Position numbers and translations under genes: made by a program. Positions 21,520 to 33,750 of a stretch of 64,000 bases of DNA are shown here, piece by piece (the first letter of the stretch is position 1; each line of letters starts with the position of its first letter). The DNA is from Manis javanica (Eukaryota; Chordata; Mammalia; Pholidota; Manidae): NCBI RefSeq assembly GCF_040802235.1, contig NC_133158.1, positions 15,092,001-15,156,000 of the forward strand, in the 5' to 3' direction. The notes beneath the pieces were generated by a model, which saw nothing but the letters and a program-made list of their open reading frames with translations, did no database searches and had not been told where the DNA came from.

Positions 21520-24100
21520 CTGAGGACCACTTGCGGCATATCCTCCGGAATGACGCCATCTCTGATCTGCCTTTATCTGGGTGGCTCAGGTTCCATGAAC
21601 ACTGACTTTTCTGGACACATTCCTGCAGAATCTGTGTCCCCAAGAACCTTTGGAGGAGGTTTTAGATTTAAAAAAAGAAAAAATTCTAGAGTGTGGAGAA
21701 TCAAACGTTGGTTCTGGAGGGCAACTGTTGAGATGGTCCAAATAAGTTTGAGGTTCACATGACCTGGGGTATATGTTGAGTCCGTATCTTATGTGCTTGG
21801 TGTTGATGATTTGAAAGACATGTCAGTATTGATTAAATCACAGTATGTCTTTGGGGTTATCAATATTAAGTATAATACTTTGGTTACACTTGGGTTTACT
21901 GAGAGTGAAATAAGCTCATGTTGTTTCTGCTGTAAAATTTGTTAGAAAAATTAACTTGGTATGATGAAATTGTCATAAAAAATAAAAGAGATAAATGGGA
22001 TAAAAGGTTTCAGTTAGACTCTTTAGAAACAATTGCATATGATTCTTTCAGATACTTAGTAGCTTAAAATTTTGGGTGTTTGGGTGGACTTCAGTTATTT
22101 TACTCGGTTTAGAAATTTCCTGGGTTGTATGATGGGGGGTCTACTAACTACCTAAAACATTTCTAAATAAAATAAGATACTAAAGCATTAATTATTGAGC
22201 AGTGGCTTCCTCTTACAGAGAAAACAAAATATTGAGGCCTATTAATAAATACATTTGATGTCACACCAAGACATTTTCTGTAAGAAAACATCTCTGTATG
22301 AAAAGTAGGATGTGTACTTTTGATAGAAGAAAGTTTTAAGAATGGATTTTATTGAGGGAAAAGAAAGTAACTTTGTCTTAAAGGAAAGCTGGCTATTTAA
22401 AGAGGGAAAACTTAAGACAATCTGAATTTAAAAAGAAATTGTTAATGTGTAATCGAGGTGACTAAAATTAAGATGAACTGGTTGTAAGGGTGTCAAAGGT
22501 AAACTTTAATATCAATAATGATCTTACATGAAACTGGAACTTAATTCTCTTTTATCTGCTAAAAGGACAAAGTTTTCCTAAACTATTAGTCTGCTTTTGA
22601 TATTAAGAAATTGTGAAGAGTTCAAACATTTAATACTTTTGACAAACTTCCCCAAATCAAATCCTAAATAAACTCCTTTTCACTTCTAGTTAACTCTTAG
22701 GTTTTCCAGATGGCCCCTGGAATATGTCAGAGGATTTTTTCCTCAGATAGGAGAAATATTTAATTAATTAGGCCTAATTACTTGATATGTTAATTACCTA
22801 GAAAGCATTGTCAAATAAGTGATGCGGAACCTTCTTCAATTGTATTTGTGTAGAAATACATTATCAATGTAAATCTTCTAGAAATTATACAAAATTCCTA
22901 AAATTTGAATATGTCCTAGTATGATTTTATTAGTCATAATTCTGGTTATTATCTTAAAATATTATATGTCACAGCAACTTGGTTAAGTTTCTTTGTCAGT
23001 CACCTTGTAACCAGATCTTTAACTATGTCTTTTAAACCTATTATTCATAAACAGTTACTGTTTCACTTTAATGGTTTTACAAAAACAGTTGATCGGTGAG
23101 AAGATTCACAGAAAAGATTTTTTAACACGTATAGGTTTCTGGTAACTTGGCTTCATAAAAACTATTGACAGTACAAGGGAATGAGGAGTCGTGGGGAACA
23201 CGGCAACAAGTTTGTGTTCCATCTGAAGGCAGTCTAAAGAAAAAATAAATTCATTTTTAAAGCCAGGCAAAACAAAGGCATGAAATAGCATATTTCAATT
23301 TGAAAATTCTCTAAGCCTTTAACAGTCCTGCAATTCATCTGATTTAGTAAGGGTTCAGAGAATTTGTGAGCAGAACTTTCTCAGAAAGTGATTTTTACAT
23401 TATGAATGTTGGTCTGTGCCATTAAGATCAATTTTTTCCCTGATAAATGAGTTTTTATGTTATTGTTCTGTGTCTCAGGGAAAAGTACAGTTTTGTTTTT
23501 TTGGAAAAGTATAATTTTTAATGGAAGAAACCTAAGATTGGCCTCCAACTTACCCCTGTGTGATTTTATATTATCAGTCTATGCAAAGGAAGAGTTTGCT
23601 ATGCTAAAGAAAGTCAGTTCAAATTATTAAAAACAATGAGTAATGAAATATTGTTATTAAAGTATTTGATTATAACTCAAAATACAAGTTGTATTTCTAA
23701 ACCAGGAAACAAAAAGTAAAATCTATGAGTTCTAATTCTGAAAGACAAAATTTTGGAAGTTCAACATTGGCTATTCTGTGGCCTAACTGGAAAAGAGAAA
23801 TTCATTTTGTTTGATCCAATTTGTTCTAACCTGTCCATGTACCTAGTTTCACTTGCTAATTGCAAGGGCAGAAAGTCCTGGTTCCACTTCTTACCAGGGA
23901 TTTTAGCCATGACTCCTGTTACAAGTGACAGAAACTGAAATCAAACCAGGGTATTTATTGGCTGACAAGGAAGACCCCAGAAGGAGAAGAGCGCCTGTTC
24001 CTAAAGATAACTGGCAGCATGGATCCAAACATCATGAGGAATCTCTCTCTTCATCTCTGGTCTGAGTTTCTCTCAGTTTGACTTTCTTCTTTCAAAATAG
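21520..24100. other. AT-rich non-coding sequence
   Basis: No gene was identified. It includes a perfect 16-base palindrome TAATTAGGCCTAATTA at 22765-22780 inside a cluster of TAATTA motifs. Parts of 22000-23900 have the texture of an old interspersed repeat, but no family could be assigned. Confidence 0.4.
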
Positions 24101-24134
24101 GTTTTTTTGTTTTTGTTTTTGTTTTTGTTTTTTT
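24101..24134. repeat. (GTTTTT)n simple repeat
   Basis: Consecutive G plus T5-7 units. On the minus strand this reads as an (A)n-C tail and may be the decayed tail of a minus-strand retroposon. Confidence 0.9.
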
Positions 24135-24965
24135 ACAGGGGCTTCGGTGTCACATCCTTACATCTTCTTGATTAGAGATGAAAGAGAGCCCTTATCCCCT
24201 AGCTCCAGATCTAAAAACATGTAAAAGATTCATGAGGCCAGTTGGGTTCCCAGTTCCATCCCTGGCTAAAGACACCTGTCATGCTGTTTTAGGTTGGGTT
24301 CAAGTGCAAGTGGTTTTATTAAGGAAGTCTTCTTGGTGGAAAATGGTAAGAGAATATGGGAGACAAAATAAAAAGGGAAAAGGCTCCATAGACGCTGGGA
24401 TTTCAGATGAAGTGCCCACCTCTGCCTGATCGCATGGGGAGCTCTGGAGCATATTGGCACATCAGAGTTTGTCCCCCTCTCAAAACAAGAGAGCTGGGCT
24501 TTTCCACCTGTGCCCCAGTCACTGCCTACAGGTTGCCCTGAGGGGTTACAGTCTCCTAGGTACTTTCAGCTCTGGCTCTCTAGAGGCAGGCGAGGCAGCT
24601 CTAATAGCCCCGGGGCAAACCTCTGCAGAAGGCTGCAGGTACTAGCCCATGGCAGCAGAGCCCAGGCAGCTGGGGGGCTGGGCACACAGCACTGGTGTCC
24701 GCTGCACACGTCCATTCCCAAGTGGCCAGTGTTGGTTTTCTACAATTGGCAACCCAAATCAAAACCACATTTTTGAGCCTAGGAAGAACAATTTATTAAA
24801 GGAGCAAAGATCCTGTTACATGAAAGAGAGAGGTGATGGGTAGACCGAATAATGAATGTCAATTCTATGTGACTTCAACAGATTTGGACTGACCCCAGGC
24901 AAACTGAGCCAAGGTCAGATAAACACATCTAGAGAAAGAAAATTACATTTTTTGAGACTCTACAG
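24135..24965. other. Non-coding spacer, moderately GC-rich
   Basis: Several short plus-strand frames (60-88 codons) overlap in 24178-24843, with no domain. Probably an old unclassified repeat. Confidence 0.35.
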
Positions 24966-24969
24966 TGTC

Positions 24970-25415
24970 ATTAACACTGTTTTTGTTTACAGCTTTATTG
25001 AGGTATCATTGGCATATAGTAAATGGTACATATTTAAAGCATAGATTTGATAAAATTTAACATATGTATACCCTCCTGATATGTTAACATCATAGCCATC
25101 AAAATAATAAGCATCTCCATCACCCCAGGAGTTTCCATTTCTAGTCTATCACTCCCACCCTTCCCCAATCTTCCATCCTCAAGCCATCATTCACGGGCTT
25201 TCTGTCACTATAGATTAATTTGTATTCTCTAGAATTTTATATAAACTATATAAAAGCAATCCTATAGAATGTACTCTTTGTTTTTGGTCTGGCATAATTA
25301 TTTTGAGATTAGTCAATGTTTTGTGCATCAGTTGTTCATTCCTTTTAATTACTGAAGAGCATCTCATGGTAAAGATGCACCAGAATTTGTTAATCCATTC
25401 ATCTGTTGATAAACT
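24970..25415 (-). repeat. L1 3' region
   Basis: 'agctttattgaggtatcattggcatatag' at the left followed by antisense 3' UTR and ORF2 text such as 'ttgtgcatcagttgttcattcc' and 'ccattcatctgttgata'. Poly-A side is left, so the element is on the minus strand and 5'-truncated. Confidence 0.8.
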
Positions 25416-25424
25416 CTAGCACTT

Positions 25425-25570
25425 TCATATATATTACATTTATATGCCATAGTCTTTCCACAGTGCTGTAACATAGGTCCTATTCCTGTTTTACAAAAGA
25501 GGCATTTAGGCTCACAGAAAGGAGCTAAGTTACCTGATTACTCAGCTCATAAGTAGTGGAGCTTAATTTA
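25425..25570 (-). repeat. MIR SINE fragment
   Basis: 'aggtcctattcctgttttacaaaagaggcatttaggctcacagaaaggagctaagttacctgattactcagc' is antisense MIR core. Confidence 0.75.
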
Positions 25571-26880
25571 TATCTTAGGTTTTTACTTCAGCAAAGCCTT
25601 TTCTTTTAGATATTCTTCCCACCTTTCTAAGAACACATATAGACACTCACTAATTGATTGCTATCCATTCTAATTAGAAAAATTTACATATTCAGAAGAA
25701 GTATTCAAATTTTATACTCTTACTTAAAAGCCTCAGCTTTGATGCTTTCTTCATGCCACAACTGGGAAATAACACATTTCTTCCTCACTTTCTCTTAAAA
25801 ATAATAAAACAGAATAATTCAGTGTAGGATGTTTCCTAGCATGTGTCCAATTTTTGGTCATTTTTACTCTACCATATCAAATAATTTGTCCATTTCACTA
25901 TTGGACTAAGCAGCTAAGGGTTTAAGAAGTCAGGACTGAGGGATGCCCTATTCAGATGCCTTGAAGTTTCAGAGTATAATGGGAAATGATACCACATACA
26001 AGCACTGGGAATTTAAACATATTTCTCAATGGCAAAACCTCATCTTAATGATCAGAAAACACAACTGCACCTACTTTGGTACATTAAATCTCTAAATTAA
26101 TATTTTTTTCTTATGCATGTCCAATCTTCCCACTTCAATTATAAACTCTTTGAGAGCATTTACCAAATAACCCTGTATGAAATCTGCGCATCCAAGCTCA
26201 AAGTTCTAAATTTCACTCAACCCAGAGGGTTGCCAATCTAAAGAAATAAGATGACTAAGAATACAGTTTGAAAGATCTCACCTATATTATAGTATAGTAC
26301 AGTAATTATAATATAATTCACTTTGAAAAGTAGTGAGAGCTGAGGAGCTGGGGAGCCAAAGAACCAGGTGTGAAATGGGTAAAGTCTGTATTCTTTATAA
26401 CCCAAGATCCTGTTGGAACTCTGCCCATTTCCTCTAAGTTCTCACCTCCATGTTTAGAAGGGCACCTCCTGAAATCTCTTCAAATCTCTCTGCCTGAGGT
26501 CACCTCTTTGCCTTTGGCATCAGGCTCTGCCAGCATGTAAGATGGGCCAGAAGTGCAGGAAAGTTAATGCCCCCAGAAGGACTCCTCAACTGGTAACAGA
26601 GTTGGTGAATAAATACTCCAGCTCCCTTGCCCCTTAGGTGGGATAATTCTAAAGCGGTTCTACTTTGTCTCCTGGAATTCCACAGTGGGATTGAGCCCCA
26701 GTAACCTGCAACATCACCTGCTTGATACTTTACCAGTTATTGTCTTCTTTGCCTTCTCTACCTCTCTTCCCAACTCCTCTGCCTGTGCTTTCTGAATCAC
26801 TTTCCTAACAAACTTTTTGAAACAAAATCCTTGTCTAAGACACTGCTGTTGGTTAAAGCCAAAACAAAGTCAGACATTAA
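25571..26880. other. Non-coding spacer
   Basis: No gene. The end of the stretch (about 26580-26870) has LTR-like text ('ttgagccccagtaacctgcaac', 'cctgtgctttctgaatcac', 'aatccttgtctaagacactgc') suggesting a worn LTR 3' end. Confidence 0.4.
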
Positions 26881-26884
26881 CTAG

Positions 26885-27095
26885 AAAAGTAGTAACAGTA
26901 ACCACTGTAGCACATGTACAGCCTATTGGGTGAAGTGCATCATATGCATTAACCCATTCAATCCCCATAATGAAGGTAAATAGTAGGTGTTATTCCCATT
27001 TGACTGATGAACAGATGAGTCTTTGAAAAGTTAAGAAGCTTAGCCAAGTCCGTGCAAAAAGTGTCAGAGTCAGGCTCCCCACCCCCACCAGCTCT
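26885..27095 (-). repeat. MIR SINE fragment
   Basis: 'catatgcattaacccattcaatccccataatgaaggtaaatagtaggtgttattcccatttgactgatgaacagatgag' and 'cttagccaagtc' are antisense MIR. Confidence 0.8.
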
Positions 27096-28084
27096 GAGTG
27101 ACTCCCAACTCTGTTTCATACACCGTCAAAACTTTCAGGTCAGCCCCCTTGGAGTTGTGTGGTGCACAATTAATACAAGATCACTTAATGGCCCAGGGAA
27201 ATGTCAACATCTGGGTACATTGTAGCTCCATGCAAAAAATAGTTAAACTGCAAGGGTTTTTTTCTTTATATGTTCTGACTCTTTTGAAACCATGACATAC
27301 ATTTAAATAAGCATTAATGCTCCTAGCTATGTTTGCAGAAGTAATATCAAAATGATACCCTATTTATGTTTCTGTCTACTGTTCATTCTGGCCTCACTGA
27401 TGGGGAGCTGATGCAATTACTATAGGTCAACATTGTCATTCTTTGCCTCTCATTATTAAGGAAGGAGACTCAAGGAGTTCCCACGAGATTTTTTTAATGT
27501 GATAACACACACACTCTCTTTTACTTGTCCTTGAATATATGCAATTTATCTATCAGAGCAGGTTACATTTCTCATTTACTTTCTTTTATTTATTTTCCAT
27601 GCATATGCCAGAGAGAAGGAATTTTAATCACTGAAAGAGCATTTGTATAATAAAAGTGATCTCTGCAATTCCTTCAGTGAAGAGCATGGATAAATGTTCT
27701 ATAGATTCTTAATGCATTACTCCAAATATGAGTTTCAGTTTGCACAGAAGTTTCAATAAATGGTTTTGTGTCCCTGAAGACCTACAGATGCCTCTTGGGA
27801 TACATTGCAAAGGATTCCATTTAGAAAGAATTTTATGAGTAATATATTCTCTGCATTTTTCTTCCCTCTGTTAATGGCTAATGACATCAAATCATACAAA
27901 CATACTGTTTTTCTTTTCCTTTTAGTAAGAGGTCCAATGTGAACTTCAGTCTAAAGTTTTCTGAGTTTTTTAGAGTTCAGCACCAGCCTTTCTCTAAGGA
28001 CTTAACATAACAGTTAAGATCAAATGAAAGCTTAAACTTGTACAATAATTAACTTCACACTTAATAAGTAACACAGCACACTTA
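27096..28084. other. AT-rich non-coding sequence
   Basis: Nothing recognised. No frame exceeds 65 codons. Confidence 0.5.
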
Positions 28085-28215
28085 GTTTTTATCTACTTTA
28101 TCTTTACAAAATGCCTGTGATACAGAAAAATCCTGGATTGTGAAATTAGACTGATTTTTTAGATATGCAAACTGAGGCTTAGAAAGGGTAAATACTGAAG
28201 GTCACACAATTATAC
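28085..28215 (-). repeat. MIR SINE fragment
   Basis: 'tagatatgcaaactgaggcttagaaagggtaaatactgaaggtcacacaa' is antisense MIR core. Confidence 0.7.
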
Positions 28216-28829
28216 TCTTTAAGTGTTACCCACAAGTTTTATCATTTTTTACTTTTATGATCAGTTCTATTTAGATTTGACCTATAGACACTGCCCTGCA
28301 TGTTAGCATAAATGTCAGATACTTTGTCTCTAATACTTGGTACTTGTTCCAGAGGCATTAAGTAGTTTATGCTTTACATTATGTGGTTGAAGACTTTCCA
28401 TATTACTTCACTTGATGAAAAGAGTTGTGGTTAACATTTTTGTGACATCTTAATCAATTTTAACCTATTCAATTTAAAAAATAATGTCAATTTTTTAATA
28501 TTTTTGTTGTTTTGGTCATTAAGAAAAGCACAGAAACTGCATACATATAAACTGCATCCATATATAGTAATGACTCATTCCGAGATTTATTGTGGTCTGA
28601 TAGTATTGGTGAAAGACTGTTTAAAACATTAGTTATCATGGACAGACTAAGTAAATATTCTTCCTTTTAAATTTAAATTTTAGGTTTTTTAGCTTAAGGA
28701 TGTTACAAAGTTTTGAGTCTAATATCTGAAAGCTTTATATGATTATAATATCAAGAGTATCACTTTTGTATTTGCTTATAAAATTTCATATGAAAAAGGA
28801 GGAGAAAGCCAATGTGAATATGTACTTTG
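28216..28829. other. AT-rich non-coding sequence
   Basis: Nothing recognised. Confidence 0.5.
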
Positions 28830-29035
28830 TTGGATCTCTGACCTGTACCAGGCATCTTCCAAGGTGTTATATACTCTCTGTTGCCATAACAGCCATGAAA
28901 AGCAGGTACTGATATCCCATAGCCATTTTACCAAGGCTCAGCAAGGTCAGGGAACTTGCCCCAGCCAAAGCCACTCAGAAGAGGCAGGGAGTGGATTTGA
29001 ATCCTGAACTGCCTAACTTCACAATCCAGGATTTT
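28830..29035 (-). repeat. MIR SINE fragment
   Basis: Near full length antisense MIR: 'ccataacagccatgaaaagcaggtactgatatcccatagccattttaccaaggctcagcaagg', 'aacttgccccagcc' and 'ggatttgaatcctgaactgcc'. Confidence 0.8.
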
Positions 29036-29204
29036 TCTGTTCCAGTGTATCTGAAAACTTGGATGACATTAATTTCAATGATGATGAATATAAGGCTTCC
29101 ATGTAGGCAAAATTAATTTGGAGAGCTATAGGCAGAACAAAGTTAACAAAATCTCTTTACTCTAAAATTTTTCAGGTCTTATAATATGCTAATTCACAAA
29201 CAGA

Positions 29205-29742
29205 ATCTGACTGTGGCAGGCAGAATTTTAAGATAGCCCCTAAGATTCCCACCTCTGGTTCCTATATAATCTCTCCCTCTTGAATCCCGTTGGGATTTGC
29301 AACACCAATGAGATATCACTCCTGTTATTAGGCTACATTATATGGCTATTATGAAGTGTTCCAGATCACTTGACTTTGAGTTACTAAAAAGGGGATTATC
29401 CTGGGTGGGCCTGACATAATCAGGTGAGAGCCCAGAACAAGGAGACATGTGTGATTGCCTACGGAGGTTGCCTATGTATTGCTGTGCCTAGTTGCTGAAG
29501 GCCTCAGTCCAATCTCCACAAGGAACCAAATCCTGGCAACAATCACGTGAGCTTGGAAGAGTTCCAGAAAAGAGCATGGTTCAGCTAACACCATGGTTTC
29601 ACCCCTGTGAGAATCTGAGCAGAGAATCCAGCTAGGCCAGGCTTGGACTCCTGACCCACAGAAACTATGAGATAATAAATGGGTGTTTGAATGTGTTAAG
29701 TTTGTGGTGATATGTCATATAGCATGGAAAGCTAATAACAGG
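29205..29742 (+). repeat. LTR (MaLR/ERVL-type)
   Basis: Starts 'tgtggcaggcagaattttaagatagcccc', contains 'ctgggtgggcctgacataatcaggtgagagcc' and ends 'ctatgagataataaatgggtgttt...gtttgtggtgatatg', with an AATAAA at 29674-29679. This order is that of the common MLT1-class mammalian LTRs. Confidence 0.7.
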
Positions 29743-30034
29743 GATATCACACTTGATTGTCAAGAAATCTTTTCCTTTTTCCCCCAGTATATGTAATGGG
29801 AGTGGTGTTTCATAAAATTAACTTCTGGAAATACTGCATTAAAAAAAAAACACATTATTTTCTCCTTTGGAGAAAGGGTAATGGTCACAACACAACATTT
29901 GCCTCTAGGAATAGACAGACCTTATTCTGATTAGGGGAAGAAGGGATGAACGCTCCTTTAGGGGACCTGGACTTAGTATAGGATGAGGGTTAAAGATAAT
30001 AAATTAGCAAGGCCAGGATAGGTAGGAAGGAATA

Positions 30035-30575
30035 TGGCAAAGTTTAGCTTGTGTGATGATTAATTTTATGTGTCGACTGGGACATGAGGTACACAGAATT
30101 TGGGTAGGTGTTATTTCTCGGTGTGTCTGTAAGGGTGTTTCTGGGTGAAATTAGCATTTGGATGTAGACTGAGTAAAGCATATTGCCCTCCCCAGTGGGA
30201 ATGGGTCTCTTCCTATACACTGAAGGCCTTAATCTAACGAAAGTTGAGTAAAAATGAATTGTCTCTCTCTGCCTGTCTTCAAACTGAAAGATCAGTCTTC
30301 TCCTGTCTTTGGACTTGGACTCAGACTCTAACTGGAACTTACACCGTCAACTCTCATGATTCCCAGGGCCTTGGATTTGGAATGGAACTATACCATCACC
30401 TCTCCTGGGTCTCCAACAGGCCCACTGTAGATCTTGGATTTCTCAGCCTCCATAATCATGTAACCCAATTCCTTAAAATACATTCATACAACATATATAA
30501 ATTTTGATAAATTAACCATAAAAATATATATACCCTGTTGGCTCTGTTTCTCTGAAGAACCTAGACTGATACAGC
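30035..30575 (+). repeat. LTR-like interspersed repeat
   Basis: Starts 'tgatgattaattttatgtgtcgactgggac', contains 'gtgtgtctgtaagggtgtttctgggtgaaatta' and 'tctcagcctccataatcatgtaacccaattcctta' and ends 'ggctctgtttctctgaagaacctagactgatac'. This is a frequent, well-preserved mammalian repeat. The 87-codon frame at 30244-30507 lies wholly inside it. Family name not certain. Confidence 0.7.
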
Positions 30576-33140
30576 CGGGTTCATACTAACAGAGATTGCT
30601 GGGCGCCTAAAATAACGGATGGGCTGTTTAGACAGTTCTTGGCATGACGATGTTTACTTTGGGAAATCATTATCGTCTGAAACACTTCCCTTCTCAGCCT
30701 GACTGATTCTGATATTTATACTATCGATGTCCTAGAGTTGATGAGTAATGCTTTCCAAGAACACCAAAGAAGGAAATCAAAATGCCAATAATTTACAATG
30801 CCAAATGCAGGAGTCAGAAAGACCATTTTTAATGAGTCTGAGCAAGACATCCACCTCTTACAAAAAAAGTCACATTGGTGATGGTATACATATGGAGTGT
30901 AAGAGAGAAGGGCACATACTAGATGACTCCTAGGTTCCTGGTTGCAAACAGCATGGCTGGTCGGCAGTGGCCATTGCTGAAGAAGGAACTCTGGTTTAGT
31001 AGAAAAAAATCATTAGCTAAGTCATGTCAATCTTGAGATGCCTTTGAGATATCTAAAAAGGAAATGGAAAAAGAAAATAAAATATGTGGTCTCTGCTGGA
31101 TTAGAAATTTACAAACGTGGACCATCTGCATAAAAGCCATAGATGAAACTGTGATCATGGATGAGATTAGCCATGGAAGGGGATTCAAGGAGAGGGTCTG
31201 AGACTCTTGAGGAATTCCTACGGCCAAAGGGCTGGAGGACAAAGCTGCAAAGGTGACAAGAACCTTTTGCAAAAGCATGAGACAACAGAGTTTGAGCTCC
31301 TACTTGAAGGATAATTAAGCTTCTGACTAGAAATCAGTAGGAAGGACATTCAGGGATGGAGGAAACATAACGAGCTAAATCATTCAGGACGAAGTGAGCA
31401 GGGCACATGTACGGAAGAGCAAATTACACAGTTGGTTGAGCCTGAGAGGGATGCACAAGCACAGAAGGAGATGGTTGTCATCTGGTGAGCAGGCTAGAAT
31501 GTCATTGTCAAGATCTGAGGTCAGTCAGCCAATACGTGGGTTTTAAACTTGGGAGGCTGAGTGTGAGGGCTCTGGACATCCTGTCTACACTTCCACTATA
31601 ACATCTCTGCTTTTTCTTTTCAAATGTGGAACTAAGACAGTATTTTGAGATAAAAATCTGTGTTACTTTTTCCTCTCCATATTTCCCTCCATTCAAACAG
31701 AGGCTCCCTTGTGCTCATTGCCTGTTTTGTTTTCCATCTTGGGGGCCAGCCAGAGGTTGCAAATTTAAATTTCCTAGAAGGGTCAGGCAGGTAATGTCAA
31801 CAGTGTAAGTGAACTAACTGGGTGCAACAGAACCAAGAAATGAAGAATCTGGTAAACTGGAGAGCACTTCTCTGTTTCAAAATACTCAGATTTAAATTTA
31901 AACACATAAAGCTTGTGTGTAGGCTATAGTCAGCCCAAACATTACCTGTTTATGATCTCTGGTCTAAACTTTGGATGAATCAAGTGCAGAAGGTGGCAAA
32001 AATTAAAAGGTACAAAATTTACAGGTATACTAAAATGTGCTAAAGAAGCAAGGGGGGTATTATAACTTCCCCTTCCATAAACCCTAATATGATGGGGGAT
32101 TCCTCCAGATTTGGGAGTCAAGGGACCAAAGGGAAGATTTAGAAGGCCCTGAATTCCTCCCCTCCAGGCTGCCCGGGCCGCAGCAAGTCCTCAGAGCAAC
32201 GGCTGTCGATGGGCAAGCATGACCTGGCAGCAGCAGCAAGACTTTGTACTGGGAGGGGCCAGGTGGACAGGGACAGTGGGAACTTCCTGGGACCCAGGCA
32301 TGACCAAAGACTAGGGAACCTACTCCTCAAGGTGTGGGCTCTGCTTAGCATCCCAGCACTGTGGCTCAACTCCAGAAATGTGGGGAAGGTCACAGGTTAG
32401 ACTGAAGTTTAATGTTCTCTGAGAACAAGGAGGGATAGTCAGAAATTAAGCTAAATTATAAAAACAATAAAAATAGTTAACAAATTGTGCCACCTGAGTC
32501 TGAGCCCAAGGTTCAAGTTCATATCTGTTATGTATATCCATAATAACTGTCTGGAAATAAACTGGGTGCATTGCTGTGGGTGACCCATCACCCTAGCTTT
32601 CCAGGGAAACAGGTTTTCCTCAGTTTTTCAGTGCTAAAATACTAAAACTGGGGAAAGCCTAAGCCAAAGGGAACAAATTGGTCACTTTGTTGCTGCAGAT
32701 GAAACTGTTACAAATTACTGCCTATAGCAAGGGTAGGTTTTTGAAGAGGAGAGTATACAATTAGAGCTGTGTTTTCAGATCAGTTTTCTTACTGTGTGTT
32801 GGATGAGCAGTTAGAGAGAAGTTTACCCTGAGACCAGCTCAATGGTACAATTCCTCTCCTATAAGTGATGGAGGGGGCTTGAATTAGGAAACTGACCATT
32901 GGAGTACAGAGCAGACAAAATACTCAGATGCCACTGTGGTGGTAAATTGGCCAGACCACCAAATGGGGAGATATAGAGTCAAGTTTTGATGATTAAATAA
33001 AACCTTAACTGTGCTGGCTAATTTAGGCTCTTTAACAAATATAAATTAAAAACCCTAACTTAGGTGATGAAATAATTTCTATTTGCAGTTCTGTCAATTT
33101 ACATCTACCAATTTATGAACATGTGGGAACACATTTGCCA
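30576..33140. other. Non-coding spacer with one GC-raised patch
   Basis: 30935-31500 resembles a worn interspersed repeat but was not classified. 32100-32400 is GC-raised yet has few CpGs and shows overlapping short frames on both strands. No exon could be supported. Confidence 0.35.
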
Positions 33141-33144
33141 TCAG

Positions 33145-33365
33145 GTTTTGTCATTGGTTTTCAACCAGGAATGATTTTGCCTCCCGGGGACATTTGGCAG
33201 TGTCTGGGGACATTGTCGGTAATCATAACAGGGGAATGCTGCTGGCATCTTCAACACAGAGGCCAAAGACGTGGGTAAATATCTTGCAGTGAACAAGATA
33301 GCAGCCCAACACAAAGAATTATCCAGCCTAAATGTCAACCATGCCAAGGCTGAAAAACCCTGGGC
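33145..33365 (+). repeat. MER20-like hAT-Charlie element
   Basis: 'ggttttcaaccaggaatgattttgcctcccggggacatttggcagtgtctggggaca' through 'aagaattatccagcctaaatgtcaaccatgccaaggctgaaaaaccctg' spans a nearly complete copy, both ends present. Confidence 0.8.
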
Positions 33366-33454
33366 CCTGTGAAACAGCATGAGAAAAACATTAGCATCAC
33401 TATATAGGGCATATATTCTACATAATGATGCACACTTTTATAGAAAATATTTGT

Positions 33455-33560
33455 TAGGTTAGACAGTGAACTTTTCAAGGCAGGTATTTTTTACCTCCGA
33501 ATTTCTAGAACTTAGCACACAACAGATGTTCAATAATTGCTCAATGAATGAAAGATAAAA
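33455..33560 (+). repeat. L2 LINE 3' terminus
   Basis: 'tcaaggcaggtattttttacctcc', 'agaacttagcacacaacagatgttcaataattgctcaatgaatgaa' matches the sense L2 3' end. Confidence 0.7.
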
Positions 33561-33569
33561 CTCTGGCTA

Positions 33570-33750
33570 TCATTTTTTGAGCTCTTACTCTGTGTCAAGT
33601 ACTTTTTTAATATCTCACTTAATATTCATAACAACCCACAGTTAGGTACTATTTTTATCCTTTCATTTTACATATGAAAATATTGGAACCAGAGAGGTAA
33701 GTCACTTTCTGGCAAGGAAAGAAGTCAGTACTGGAACCCTTGCTTATCTG
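33570..33750 (-). repeat. MIR SINE fragment
   Basis: 'gagctcttactctgtgtcaagtactttt', 'cataacaacccacagttaggtactatttttatcc' and 'agagaggtaagtcactttctggcaagg' follow antisense MIR. Confidence 0.75.
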
